Assembly: GCF_019209935.1 (NCBI RefSeq)
Contig: NZ_JAHUTN010000004.1
Location: forward strand, 1 to 64,000
DNA: 64,000 bases
Direction: 5' to 3'
From: Corynebacterium sp. TAE3-ERU16
Lineage (GTDB): Bacteria; Actinomycetota; Actinomycetes; Mycobacteriales; Mycobacteriaceae
The notes below the pieces were generated by a model. The model made no database searches. It was given only the letters and a program-made list of their open reading frames with translations, and was not told the origin of the DNA. Below, in pieces: positions 1 to 9,578 of this stretch. Made by a program: the position numbers and the translations under genes. Each line of letters starts with the position of its first letter. Position 1 is the first letter of the stretch.

Positions 1-60
1 GCCCACCAGCGCCGATGGTACTGCATGCGGGAGCGTGTGGGAGAGTAGGACACCGCCGAC
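1..60 (+). rRNA. rrf: 5S ribosomal RNA, 3' end (partial)
   Basis: The first 60 bases match the 3' half of an actinobacterial 5S rRNA: the gcgccgatggtactgc stretch, then the conserved gtgtgggagagtaggacacc segment and the closing cgccg. The gene begins before the window. It is followed about 20 bases later by a strong terminator, so this is the end of an rRNA operon. The exact 3' end is uncertain by a few bases. Confidence 0.88.
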
Positions 61-80
61 ACTACAACTTCACATAACAG

Positions 81-127
81 GCACCGGCCCGGATCGACAG
101 GAACGTCGACCCGGGCCGGTGCTTTTT
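81..127 (+). terminator. rRNA operon terminator
   Basis: A long GC-rich inverted repeat (arm gcaccggcccgg, with a further paired atcgac/gtcgac part) is followed by a run of five T. This is a classic intrinsic terminator placed directly after the 5S gene. The stem lies just beyond the stop of the converging kinase gene and may terminate both. Confidence 0.9.
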
Positions 128-133
128 CGTGAT

Positions 134-1765
134 TCAGGCCTGTCTCGTCCTGGGGCGGGGCCCGGGAGGTTTGTACCTGGCGCGCTGGCCTCCGGGGCGG
201 GGCGGTGGGTGGGTTGCGGCGACCCGGAGTGGTGGGTACGGGGTGTGCTTCCTGACTCCGAGGCTCCGGTTTTCACGGCAATGACGGCGGTGCGTGGACA
301 TGATGAAGCTCACGCGTCGGAATACCTGGCGTGGGCTGTTCGGGCGGCAGCCGCGGGGGGGGGGACACTCCAGACGCTTATGTCTACGGGACGAGACCGA
401 AGTACAGGGTGGGAACCTGAACGGGTCGCGGGGTTGTGCCGCCGGCATCCGGGTGTAGTTGTCGGCGCTCCATCCGATCGTGACGGCCACCCCTTTCCCC
501 GGCGCCGATTCGATGTCGACGACTCCGCCCTTCGTGGTCTGCAGGCGGCCGAAGGCCGTCAGCCGGAGCCCCGCCCTGTCGTCCGGAATCCGTCTGATGT
601 CGAAACCGGGACCGTCATCGCTGTAGCGGACGGTCAAACCACGCAGACGGTTGTCGCTGTCGGCGACGATGATCGCGCACCGGCGTTGGGCGTCCGGAGC
701 GTGTTTCACGGAATTGAGCGGAGTCTCGCGGAGAGCGTCACAGATCGCCGCCCCGGCCGAAGCCGGGAGGGTCACCGCGGTGGAGGGCACGGGTGTCGAT
801 GTGACAACGGTGGACGGATCGAACGTCATCACGATCTGCAGCACCTCATCCATGAGGTCACGGACCGCGACCGGGGCACCGCCCGTGTACGGAACCCCGT
901 CGGGTGACAATCTTCCGACGATCTGTTCGGTATCAATCCCGGGATTGCCCCGGGCGACGGAGCCGAGGAGGGTGAGGACGTTGTCATGCACGTGGGCCAG
1001 AAACTGGGTCTCCGTCTCCCGCAGCGTCCGGGACCCGGCGTTCACCAGTGCGGCGCGGTGCAGTGACGCAACGCGAGCATCGAGTTGCCGGGCGGTGCTG
1101 GTCGCGTAGGCGAGGAACACGAGGAAGGGGAAGACGATGATCTCACCGTGGGCGATCGCGAGAAAGAAGTGGCTACCACGGGGAATCGTATTGTTCAGGA
1201 GTGTGGAGGCGGCGATGATGATCGCGCCGAGAGCGTATCCGAGCGGCGGTCGGAGTGAGGCGGCGAAGAACATGGCGGGAAACCCGGCGTAGTCCTCCAT
1301 GTGGAGGTCGCCGAGAGGAGAACTGCCGTACACCGCCTTCAACACGATGTGGGTGCTGATGATGACGGTGTATCCGGTGGCGGAGAGAACCATCAGCCGC
1401 CGGTAGCGTCTCGGATCCGGGCTGAAAAACACCAGCAGGGGAAGTGCGGCACAGATCAGGAGGATGGCTGCCGCTGCGAGCGGTCCGCTGAAGCTCCCCG
1501 CGGTGAGTTGTCCCGCGACATGGTTCCCGGTCCTGCTGAATACCAGAGCCAGGATCCAGGCGACGCTCGTAGCGGAGGCGGTGACCCGCAACACCGCAGC
1601 TTCCGCCCGGTGTCGGCTGGTCGTGGGTTCGGAGGGGCTCTGCTCGAGGTTCCCGACGGACCGCGCGGGTGCGGGGATGAACGGAGGATCGACATCCGAT
1701 TCATGGATGCGACGCCCACGGTCGTCGGAGACACCGGTTCCGGGGCTGTCCGCTGATCCACTCAT
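134..1765 (-). CDS. Orphan membrane sensor histidine kinase-like protein, unusual C-terminal tail
   Basis: 543 residues. Residues about 55-225 hold several hydrophobic membrane segments. A DHp-like helix follows near residue 255 (FLAHVHDNVL resembles the histidine-containing box of HPK7/NarL-type kinases). A HATPase_c domain covers about 340-433, with an N-box-like segment (ALRETPLNSVKHA) and a G1 box (SDDGPGFD). The ATPase fold ends near residue 433. The remaining roughly 110 residues are Arg/Pro-rich, look like translated non-coding DNA, and contain a run of ten C (355-364). No response regulator gene is adjacent, which is unusual for this family. The tail suggests a lost stop, a frameshift or an assembly error. 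Kinase identity is inferred from motifs; the signal is unknown. Confidence 0.72.
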   Translation of the reverse strand: MSGSADSPGTGVSDDRGRRIHESDVDPPFIPAPARSVGNLEQSPSEPTTSRHRAEAAVLRVTASATSVAWILALVFSRTGNHVAGQLTAGSFSGPLAAAAILLICAALPLLVFFSPDPRRYRRLMVLSATGYTVIISTHIVLKAVYGSSPLGDLHMEDYAGFPAMFFAASLRPPLGYALGAIIIAASTLLNNTIPRGSHFFLAIAHGEIIVFPFLVFLAYATSTARQLDARVASLHRAALVNAGSRTLRETETQFLAHVHDNVLTLLGSVARGNPGIDTEQIVGRLSPDGVPYTGGAPVAVRDLMDEVLQIVMTFDPSTVVTSTPVPSTAVTLPASAGAAICDALRETPLNSVKHAPDAQRRCAIIVADSDNRLRGLTVRYSDDGPGFDIRRIPDDRAGLRLTAFGRLQTTKGGVVDIESAPGKGVAVTIGWSADNYTRMPAAQPRDPFRFPPCTSVSSRRHKRLECPPPRGCRPNSPRQVFRRVSFIMSTHRRHCRENRSLGVRKHTPYPPLRVAATHPPPRPGGQRARYKPPGPRPRTRQA

Positions 1766-2020
1766 GCCGTGGCACCGCGCCAGTCGAGGTCCATGTGGTC
1801 GCTCTGTTCACGGTGGGGATCCCGGGTCGACCGTCCGTGGTGGATCGGCGATTTCGACGGGAGAACCCGGAGCGGTCGGTGACCCCGCGCACGGGGGGGG
1901 GAACCCGGACCGGTGAGGGCGACCCCGTGTCTGAGCCGACGCCGCTGGAGCCGTCGCGGCCGGCCCCGGTGCCGCCGGCGCGCGACCGTCCGGCGGGCGC
2001 AAACTCCGGGCCGCGACCCG
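1766..2020. other. Intergenic region with a nine-G run
   Basis: 255 bases between two leftward genes. I see no convincing ORF or RNA. It contains a G9 homopolymer at 1893-1901. It should hold the promoter of the kinase gene, but no clear -10/-35 pair was recognised. Confidence 0.5.
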
Positions 2021-2671
2021 TCAGTCGAGAACGAGCAGGTCCGCGGGGGTCTCCCGGACCTCGGCGAGGCGGCCGAGGGACTTCTCCAGGCGTTTCCACC
2101 GGGCCGCCGGGATGGCGTCGGCGGCCCGGTCGATCACGCTTGTGTCCGGTGTCGCCCAGGAGATCGGCATCGGGGTGACCTCGCTCCAGTGTTCCCTGTC
2201 CGAGAGGTTCCGCTGCCCTGACACCGCCACCGACGGGACCCGTTCACCGACCTTCCGCGGATGGCCCGTGAGTCTGGTGACCGTCCGTGCGGCGAGCGCC
2301 CACCGGGGCTCCCCGGCCTCGTCGACGGTCGTGTCGACCAGCGCCAGGAGCACGAGATCCCGTTCGTTGACCTCCGCGACGATCGCGGGTGCCAGTGGGT
2401 AGCGGTCGTAGAGTTCCTGCGCCGTGCCGACCTTCCTGGGCAGGACCACCATCATGCCGAAACTCACCAGGGCCATCACGGCCAGGGCGATCGTCATCAT
2501 CCAGACCCACGGCTGTCCACCGAAGTACAGGAGGACCCCGGCCGCGACGGCGAGCTGGATCAGACCGAACACCCCCGCGGAGACCACGAGGCGACGGGAA
2601 TCCCGGAACAGTTCGTTGTTCGCCTTGTTGTGGGTCTCGTCGACGGTGAAGGGGAAGTCGGTTGCGCTCAT
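2021..2671 (-). CDS. DUF3239 family membrane protein
   Basis: 216 residues. Two hydrophobic segments lie at about residues 29-50 and 57-78 (VSAGVFGLIQLAVAAGVLLY, then MMTIALAVMALVSFGMMVVL). A soluble C-terminal domain of about 135 residues follows. This architecture and the sequence fit the DUF3239 family of corynebacterial proteins; its function is not established. A ggaagg ribosome binding site lies about 13 bases upstream of the ATG. The next leftward gene upstream is the XPB-like helicase, with a 54-base gap, so co-transcription is possible. Confidence 0.75.
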   Translation of the reverse strand: MSATDFPFTVDETHNKANNELFRDSRRLVVSAGVFGLIQLAVAAGVLLYFGGQPWVWMMTIALAVMALVSFGMMVVLPRKVGTAQELYDRYPLAPAIVAEVNERDLVLLALVDTTVDEAGEPRWALAARTVTRLTGHPRKVGERVPSVAVSGQRNLSDREHWSEVTPMPISWATPDTSVIDRAADAIPAARWKRLEKSLGRLAEVRETPADLLVLD

Positions 2672-2725
2672 CGCGTGGGAGTTACCTTCCGTGGTTGGAA
2701 TCAGTGGCCGGTGCCACCTGTCAGT

Positions 2726-4387
2726 CTAGATGCCGGGGGAGGGAAGATCGGCCGCGTCCATGATGCGGTACGCGTAGCCCTGCTCAGCGAGGAAGCGCTG
2801 CCGGTGCGCCGCGTAGTCGGTGTCCAGGCTGTCGCGGGAGACGACCGAGTAGAAGTGGGCCTCACCTCCGTCGGCCTTGGGGCGCAGGAGCCTGCCGAGG
2901 CGCTGCGCCTCCTCCTGCCTGGAACCGAAGGTGCCCGACACCTGGATGGCGACCGCGGCCTCCGGAAGGTCAATGGAGAAGTTCGCGACCTTGCTCACGA
3001 CGAGGACCTTGATCTCCCCGGCACGGAACGCGGCGAACAGTTTCTCCCGCCGCTTGTTCGAGGTGCTGCCCTCGATGACGGGGGCATCGATCGTCTGCCC
3101 GATCTCCTGCAGCTGGTCCAGGTAGGCGCCGATAACCAGGGTCGGTTGGCCCGCGTGCCTGGCCAGTAGTTTTCGGACGACCCGCATCTTGGATCCGGCG
3201 CACGCCGCCAGCCGGTACCGGTCGGCGGCCTCCGCTGTGGCGTAGGCCATGCGTTCGGCATCGGTCATGGTGACCCGGACCTCGACGCAGTCGGCGGTGG
3301 CGATGTAACCGCGGGCCTCGATGTCCCTCCACGGGGCGTCGAAGCGTTTCGGGCCGATGAGGGAGAACACGTCGCCCTCACGACCGTCCTCGCGCACGAG
3401 GGTGGCGGTGAGTCCGAGGCGTCGCCGCGACTGGAGGTCCGAGGTCATCCGGAAGACCGGCGCGGGCAGCAGATGGACCTCGTCGTAGATGATCAGCCCC
3501 CAGTCGTGGGAGTCGAACAGCTCGAGTGCCCGGAACTCGCCCCTGGTGCGGCGGGTGACCACCTGATAGGTCGCGATGGTGACCGGGCGGATCTCCTTGA
3601 CCTCGCCGGAGTATTCGCCGATCTCGTCGGCGGTGAGGGAGGTCCTGCGGATCAGTTCGTCGCGCCACTGGCGCCCGGCCACGGTGTTGGTCACGAGGAT
3701 GAGCGTCGTGGCCTTGGCCTTCGCCATCGCGGCGGCACCGACCATCGTCTTACCTGCACCGCATGGGAGCACGATCACTCCGCTGCCGCCCGCCCAGAAG
3801 GCCTCGGCGGCCTGGGACTGGTAGTCCCGCAACTCCCACTGTTCGTTCTCGGTGGACAGTTCGATCGGGTGCGCCTCCCCGTCGACGTAGCCGGCGAGGT
3901 CCTCGGCGGGCCAGCCCACCTTGAGAAGTTCCTGTTTGAGTCGGCCCCGTTCACTCGGGTGCACGGCGAACGTGGTGTCGTCGATCCGTTGTCCGAGCAT
4001 CGGGGCGATCTTCCGGTGCCGGATGAGCTCGGCGAGGATCGCGGCCTCGTCGGATTCGAGGGTGAGACCGTGCGCCGGGTCCTTGTGCAGCCGGACCCGG
4101 CCGTAGCGGCTCATGGTCTCCGCGACATCGATGAGCAGCGCCTGCGGCACAGGGAAGCGCGAGTAGGTCTCGAGCATGTCGACGACCTGTTCCGCGTCGT
4201 GTCCCGCGGCGCGTGCGTTCCACAGTGCCAGCGGCGTGATCCGGTAGGTGTGCACGTGTTCCGGGGCGCGCTCGAGTTCGGCGAACGGCGCCAGCGCCGA
4301 TCTGGCGGCGTCGGCCTTCTCGTGCCCCGTCTCCAGCAGCACGGTCTTGTCGGACTGCACGATCAGCGGTCCATCGCCGATGGGCAC
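2726..4387 (-). CDS. XPB/ERCC3-type DNA repair helicase
   Basis: 553-residue superfamily II helicase of the XPB class found in actinobacteria (Mycobacterium tuberculosis Rv0861c type, about 540 residues). Visible motifs: Walker A LPCGAGKT at about residue 209, DEVH box (IIYDEVHLLP) at about 302, motif III-like GLTAT, and motif VI (QEEAQRLGRLLRP) at about 496. The N-terminal 200 residues carry the XPB-specific damage-recognition region. It is expected to unwind damaged DNA using ATP. It follows the Helicase_C_3 gene in the same direction with a 91-base gap, as in mycobacteria, which suggests the two work together. Confidence 0.92.
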   Translation of the reverse strand: MPIGDGPLIVQSDKTVLLETGHEKADAARSALAPFAELERAPEHVHTYRITPLALWNARAAGHDAEQVVDMLETYSRFPVPQALLIDVAETMSRYGRVRLHKDPAHGLTLESDEAAILAELIRHRKIAPMLGQRIDDTTFAVHPSERGRLKQELLKVGWPAEDLAGYVDGEAHPIELSTENEQWELRDYQSQAAEAFWAGGSGVIVLPCGAGKTMVGAAAMAKAKATTLILVTNTVAGRQWRDELIRRTSLTADEIGEYSGEVKEIRPVTIATYQVVTRRTRGEFRALELFDSHDWGLIIYDEVHLLPAPVFRMTSDLQSRRRLGLTATLVREDGREGDVFSLIGPKRFDAPWRDIEARGYIATADCVEVRVTMTDAERMAYATAEAADRYRLAACAGSKMRVVRKLLARHAGQPTLVIGAYLDQLQEIGQTIDAPVIEGSTSNKRREKLFAAFRAGEIKVLVVSKVANFSIDLPEAAVAIQVSGTFGSRQEEAQRLGRLLRPKADGGEAHFYSVVSRDSLDTDYAAHRQRFLAEQGYAYRIMDAADLPSPGI

Positions 4388-4478
4388 AGGCGATCACGTC
4401 CTCTCCAGCTTCGCGGATGATCCCCGGGCAGGGGACAAACCACCATTATTGCACCCTCCGCCGGGGGATGTCCGCGCG

Positions 4479-6860
4479 TCAGTCGTCGCCGAGAATGACC
4501 TCGGTGATCCGGTGGAGCAGGAAACGACGGGTTTCCCCGGTCGCCTCGTCGACGGCGTCGACCTGCCCGCCCGACACCATCACCGGGGTGATGCGCCGGT
4601 ACCCGGCCTGGCCGTGATTGTCGACGAATCCGAGTGTCACCGTCCGGTTCGATCTCGCGGCGGCCTGCAGGATGCCGAGGGTACGCGCCCCCTGAACGAC
4701 CCGTCCGGTGTCGTCGGTGGCGGTGCGGCCCTTCCTCGCCGCATCCTGTGCGGCTTCACCCCGACGCACGGCGGCGACGACGTCGCGGGTGCGTGTGGAG
4801 TCGGTGCCGGGGGACACGGCGTTCGCGGGTCGTGGTTCCGCCCGCAGCCGTGAGGGACGTTCCCGGAGATCGAGGCTGGCCCCGGTGGCGGACTCCGCGA
4901 CCGGTTGGAATCCGTCGGCCCGGAGGGCGTCGAGCACCTGGATCAGCGGGGCCTGGGCGACGGCGACGGTGGGGGCGATGACACGGAGCGCGACCTTCCG
5001 TGCGCCGGGGGCCTGCGCGACCTGCAGAAGGAGTGCGGCGTCGTCGCACCGCAGGTAGCAGAGGGCCGGGCCGCCGCGCAGGGCGCCGTGGCGCCGGGAG
5101 ACGTCGGTGATGAGGTAGTCGATGTTCTGCGGGAGCTCGCCCAGGGTGTGCCGCTCCAGGAGCGAGCGGATGTCGGTGCCGCTGCGTCCGGCGTCCAGTG
5201 CCCGCCGGATCGAGCCTTCGGTGATGCGGAACACACTGGCTACCCCAGCTGATTCGATGTCCGCGGTCAGGGTCAGCTCTGATTCGAGTTCGGGTTCGAG
5301 CGGCCCCGGGGCGAGAACGGTCATGTCGCCCTGCGCGATGAGGGTGTCCACGGAGGCCGGGGTCACGGAGCCGGTGGCGGCGAGAACCGCCGGGCCCGGG
5401 GTTTCCGGGGTGGCGGAGGATTCGCGTGACAGGACGCGGAGCGGAGTGGTCGCGGTGCCGTGGGCCAGCGCCCCGATCCAGGACGCCTCGGCGAGGATCT
5501 CGTCGACGGTGCCCGGACGGATGCGGCTGGCGGGGACCGGTGCGGTGAACCGGAGATCCTCGTCGAGTTCACCGCGGCTGAGCCGGATGCCTTCCGGAGG
5601 TCGGACGAACTGGGCCATGACCAGCGCGCGGACGTCGGGGAGTCCCTGGTGCTCGGTCGCGGAGGACAGGAGGTGGATGGAGCGACCACGCGCGTCGGTC
5701 CGCCCGTTGCGCCAGTACGCCCAGGTGGACCGGGACCAGCCGACGAGGAGCGTCGCCCACCGGGCGGCCAGCCCGGTGGCGAGCCAGGCGTCCGACTCGA
5801 TTGTCGGTGCGAGCAGGTCACCGCCGGGATCATCCGCCGGTGGCGGATCCGGCTCACCTCTGCCGAGCAGTCCGGACGAGACACCGAGACAGATCAACCG
5901 GTTGACGGTGATCTCATCGCAGTCCAGGTCCCTCGCCAACCTGGTGAGGGACCGGACACCGATACCGCCCTCCTTCAGACACGGGGCGGGATGCTCTCCG
6001 AGTACGGTGATCAGGCGTCGCATGAGGCGGGTGACCTCGAGTCCGGCGGCCGCTCCCTCATCATCGGCCCGGCGCTGCGCCGCCGCATCGGCGGCGAGAC
6101 CGTCCGCGCCTTCGCCACCGCACCGCGGGGACGGCAGCAGCGGCTGGGGGGCCACTCCGGTCCCGTCGAGGATCCCCCGTACCAACGCGGGCATCTTGAC
6201 CGTTCGGTTGTCCACCCGAAGCAGCAGTCCCTCATCGATGAGCCGGGGAACCGGGCGTCCGGGATCGGCGTCGGGCGCGGCGTCCTTCGACAGTCCGAAT
6301 CCTCCGGAGGATACGAGGGTGTCGAGGATGCGGCGTTCCCGGGGGGAGAGACCGGCGATGCGGGCCCGCGCGGCGTCCTCGTCGAGTTGTTCCGCGCGGC
6401 CGCCGGGGTCCGGGAGGAGCTGCCAGTTCGCGGGGAGGGAGGACATCGCCTCAGCGGTCACCCGGAGATGCTCGTCGTCCCCGTAGACCAGGGCACGGTC
6501 CATGAGTTCCCCCAGGGTGCGGGTCACAGTCCCCGGGGTGATGCGCGCGGAGCCACCACCGGCGCCCAGCCGGTCGGTGACCAGTTCCACCACTTCGGGG
6601 GAGCCGACCGGGTGGAGCTCACCACCGAGAGCGGCCGCGGCCTCGAGGACGACGAGCTGGAGGGCCGTGAGGCCCGCGGTGGCGCGGGCGACGGAGGCCC
6701 GCAGCTGCAGTCGGGCCGCGAGCGCTCCAATTCCGGGAGGTAACGGCCACGCGGTGTCGGGTCGGTTGTCGATGATCCGGGAGAGCCGGTCATCATCGAC
6801 CCCTGACAACCACTGACGGAACGTGGGGCCGGAATCGGAGGCGGAGTCGGGTTTTTTCAT
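4479..6860 (-). CDS. Helicase_C_3 (XPB/Ssl2-like) domain protein
   Basis: 793 residues, similar in size and order to mycobacterial Rv0862c, which sits beside the XPB-like helicase gene. There are no Walker motifs, so it is not itself a helicase. The central 450-600 region (LAPGPLEPELESELTLTADIESAG, then RITEGSIRRALDAG and LPQNIDYLITDVSRRHG) is the Helicase_C_3 / XPB-Ssl2-like domain. The C-terminus (RSNRTVTLGFVDNHGQAGYRRITPVMVSGGQVDAVD) resembles a WYL-like beta domain. It probably supports the adjacent XPB helicase. A -10 like TAAACT lies close upstream of the ATG. Function in repair is inferred from linkage. Confidence 0.88.
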   Translation of the reverse strand: MKKPDSASDSGPTFRQWLSGVDDDRLSRIIDNRPDTAWPLPPGIGALAARLQLRASVARATAGLTALQLVVLEAAAALGGELHPVGSPEVVELVTDRLGAGGGSARITPGTVTRTLGELMDRALVYGDDEHLRVTAEAMSSLPANWQLLPDPGGRAEQLDEDAARARIAGLSPRERRILDTLVSSGGFGLSKDAAPDADPGRPVPRLIDEGLLLRVDNRTVKMPALVRGILDGTGVAPQPLLPSPRCGGEGADGLAADAAAQRRADDEGAAAGLEVTRLMRRLITVLGEHPAPCLKEGGIGVRSLTRLARDLDCDEITVNRLICLGVSSGLLGRGEPDPPPADDPGGDLLAPTIESDAWLATGLAARWATLLVGWSRSTWAYWRNGRTDARGRSIHLLSSATEHQGLPDVRALVMAQFVRPPEGIRLSRGELDEDLRFTAPVPASRIRPGTVDEILAEASWIGALAHGTATTPLRVLSRESSATPETPGPAVLAATGSVTPASVDTLIAQGDMTVLAPGPLEPELESELTLTADIESAGVASVFRITEGSIRRALDAGRSGTDIRSLLERHTLGELPQNIDYLITDVSRRHGALRGGPALCYLRCDDAALLLQVAQAPGARKVALRVIAPTVAVAQAPLIQVLDALRADGFQPVAESATGASLDLRERPSRLRAEPRPANAVSPGTDSTRTRDVVAAVRRGEAAQDAARKGRTATDDTGRVVQGARTLGILQAAARSNRTVTLGFVDNHGQAGYRRITPVMVSGGQVDAVDEATGETRRFLLHRITEVILGDD

Positions 6861-6924
6861 GGTGCCGACAAGTTTAGATGGTCATAAGGTGACTTTTCTC
6901 CACCGTGTTTGAGACAATGGTGGC

Positions 6925-7116
6925 ATGTCGAAAATCGAGAAGAAAACCTACGTCGATCCCGGTTGGCCGGACCATGTTCCCGGTGGCGGACATCCGGTGA
7001 CTGAGCTGGTCTCCAAGGTCGACGGCGCGTCGAGCCCGTTCGGTGATGACACGGTGTTCCCGCGCCCCGTGGAGGAACTCGGCTACGTCCACCCCTACAC
7101 CCGGGTGAACCGCTAG
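6925..7116 (+). CDS. Small conserved actinobacterial protein (63 aa), unknown function
   Basis: 63 residues, hydrophilic, no membrane segment or signal peptide. The composition is rich in Pro, Val and Gly, with the conserved-looking endings PRPVEELGYVHPYTRVNR. It stands alone, divergent from the Helicase_C_3 gene. A gacaat -10 candidate (6913-6918) ends six bases before the ATG and no Shine-Dalgarno is seen, so the mRNA is probably leaderless. A terminator follows. I do not assign a family. The coding assignment rests on the start architecture, codon use and the clean terminator. Confidence 0.7.
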   Translation: MSKIEKKTYVDPGWPDHVPGGGHPVTELVSKVDGASSPFGDDTVFPRPVEELGYVHPYTRVNR

Positions 7117-7138
7117 AACCGAAACTCCTCCGGCCTGC

Positions 7139-7178
7139 GCCGGTGGCTGCCGCTTGGATGCGGTGACCACCGGCTTTT
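7139..7178 (+). terminator. Terminator of the 63-aa protein gene
   Basis: Inverted repeat gccggtgg (7139-7146) and ccaccggc (7167-7174), followed by tttt, 22 bases after the stop codon. Confidence 0.7.
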
Positions 7179-7230
7179 CGTGCTGCCGGAGGGGCGGTGC
7201 TGCGGATCCTCCTCAGGTTGACCGAGGAAC

Positions 7231-7277
7231 CACCGAGCCCGGTGCACACATACGCGATGTGTGCACCGGGCTCGGTG
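7231..7277 (-). terminator. Perfect 21-bp inverted repeat downstream of rpf1
   Basis: Arms 7231-7251 and 7257-7277 are perfectly complementary around a five-base loop (acgcg). It lies 39 bases after the rpf1 stop and has no T-run on either side. A T-less hairpin terminator or an mRNA 3'-end stabiliser is the likely role. Confidence 0.75.
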
Positions 7278-7315
7278 GGCTGTCACCCTGGATCCCCGTG
7301 AAGGGGGCAGGCGGA

Positions 7316-8608
<1,293 letters not shown>

Positions 8609-8998
8609 ATGCCCATAGGCAAGGTCAAATGGTACGACTCCGAGCGGGGCTTCGGCTTCGTCTCCAACCCCGGCGACGAGGACTGCTTCGTGGGAAAGCA
8701 GGTGCTCCCGGAGGGGGTTGAGGAGCTCCACCCGGGGCAGCGTATCGAGTTCGACTTCGCGGCCGGACGCCGGGGGCCGCAGGCACTGCGGGTCAAGCTC
8801 CTGGACAGCCCCCGGGTGTCCAGGCGGGTGCAGCACAAATATCAGCCCGAGGAACTCCACGGGATGATCTCCGACCTGGTGACACTGATGGAGTCGAAGG
8901 TTCAGCCGGATCTGCGTTCGGGACGCAGGCCGGACCGGAGGACCGGACGCCAGGTGGCCGAGATTCTCCGCGCGGTTGCGCGGGAACTCGACTCCTGA
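8609..8998 (+). CDS. cspB: Cold-shock domain protein with C-terminal extension (CspB type)
   Basis: 129 residues. Residues 1-65 form a cold-shock OB fold: KVKWYDSERGFGFVS carries RNP1. The RNP2 position reads DCFVGK, where classical Csps have VFVH, so the usual aromatic/His pattern is altered. Residues 66-129 are a basic, helical extension (MISDLVTLMESKVQPDLRSG) that short Csps lack but the corynebacterial CspB type has. The protein should bind single-stranded RNA or DNA. An aaggaaag site lies upstream of the ATG. The gene is single, convergent with the DUF2771 operon. Confidence 0.88.
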   Translation: MPIGKVKWYDSERGFGFVSNPGDEDCFVGKQVLPEGVEELHPGQRIEFDFAAGRRGPQALRVKLLDSPRVSRRVQHKYQPEELHGMISDLVTLMESKVQPDLRSGRRPDRRTGRQVAEILRAVARELDS

Positions 8999-9035
8999 CC
9001 CGACCGCTGGAGCGGGGCCTGGACTGGGGCCGGCA

Positions 9036-9569
9036 CTAGGGCTGGGCGTTGATCGACCAGACGACACGGACTGGGCTCTCCGTCCCGTCCTCGCCCACAC
9101 TGATCTGAGGTGATCTCACCTCGACGACGAGCAGCCTGGCGTCGGTCGATTCTCCCGCGTCGTCGGCCTTGAGTGCCACGGACCCCGGAACCTCGACCTC
9201 CCTGGTGCTGTTTCCGGGGTAGAGGCGCTGGTCGTTCGCGGCCGGGTTGTCGTAGATCATCAGCAAAGAGAAATCGTGGTCGTAGACCTCGGGGGGAAGC
9301 GTGACGGTGAGGGTCTCGTCCGCCCCGACCGCCAGATCCGTCACCTCGCCCTCGGGGCACTCGACATCGATCTCGCAGGCGCTGTACGGAGACACGGTCA
9401 CGGTCCGTCCCCCGGCTGACGCCTCGATGGTGATTTCCCGGGGCGGCGGTCCGGGTCGGTTGTTCCACCAGTGCTGGAACAGCACCGACACCACGACGAC
9501 GATGACCACCGCGACGATGAGCGTGACGAACTGCCGGAGGTTCCTGCCCTTGTTCTTTCGATCAGCCAT
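9036..9569 (-). CDS. DUF2771 family membrane-anchored exported protein
   Basis: 177 residues. A single hydrophobic segment (residues about 14-31, FVTLIVAVVIVVVVSVLF) follows a basic start (MADRKNKGRN), giving a type II membrane anchor. The external part is a beta-rich domain with two Cys (SACEIDVECPEG) that may form a disulfide. It matches the DUF2771 family of mycolic-acid actinobacteria, function unknown. It lies nine bases after the glutaminyl cyclase gene and is probably co-transcribed. Confidence 0.8.
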   Translation of the reverse strand: MADRKNKGRNLRQFVTLIVAVVIVVVVSVLFQHWWNNRPGPPPREITIEASAGGRTVTVSPYSACEIDVECPEGEVTDLAVGADETLTVTLPPEVYDHDFSLLMIYDNPAANDQRLYPGNSTREVEVPGSVALKADDAGESTDARLLVVEVRSPQISVGEDGTESPVRVVWSINAQP

Positions 9570-9578
9570 GCCCGAAGT

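Noticed and set aside
1893..1901. G9 run as a phase-variable promoter element
   Set aside because: No promoter could be placed around it, so there is nothing to support a switching role.
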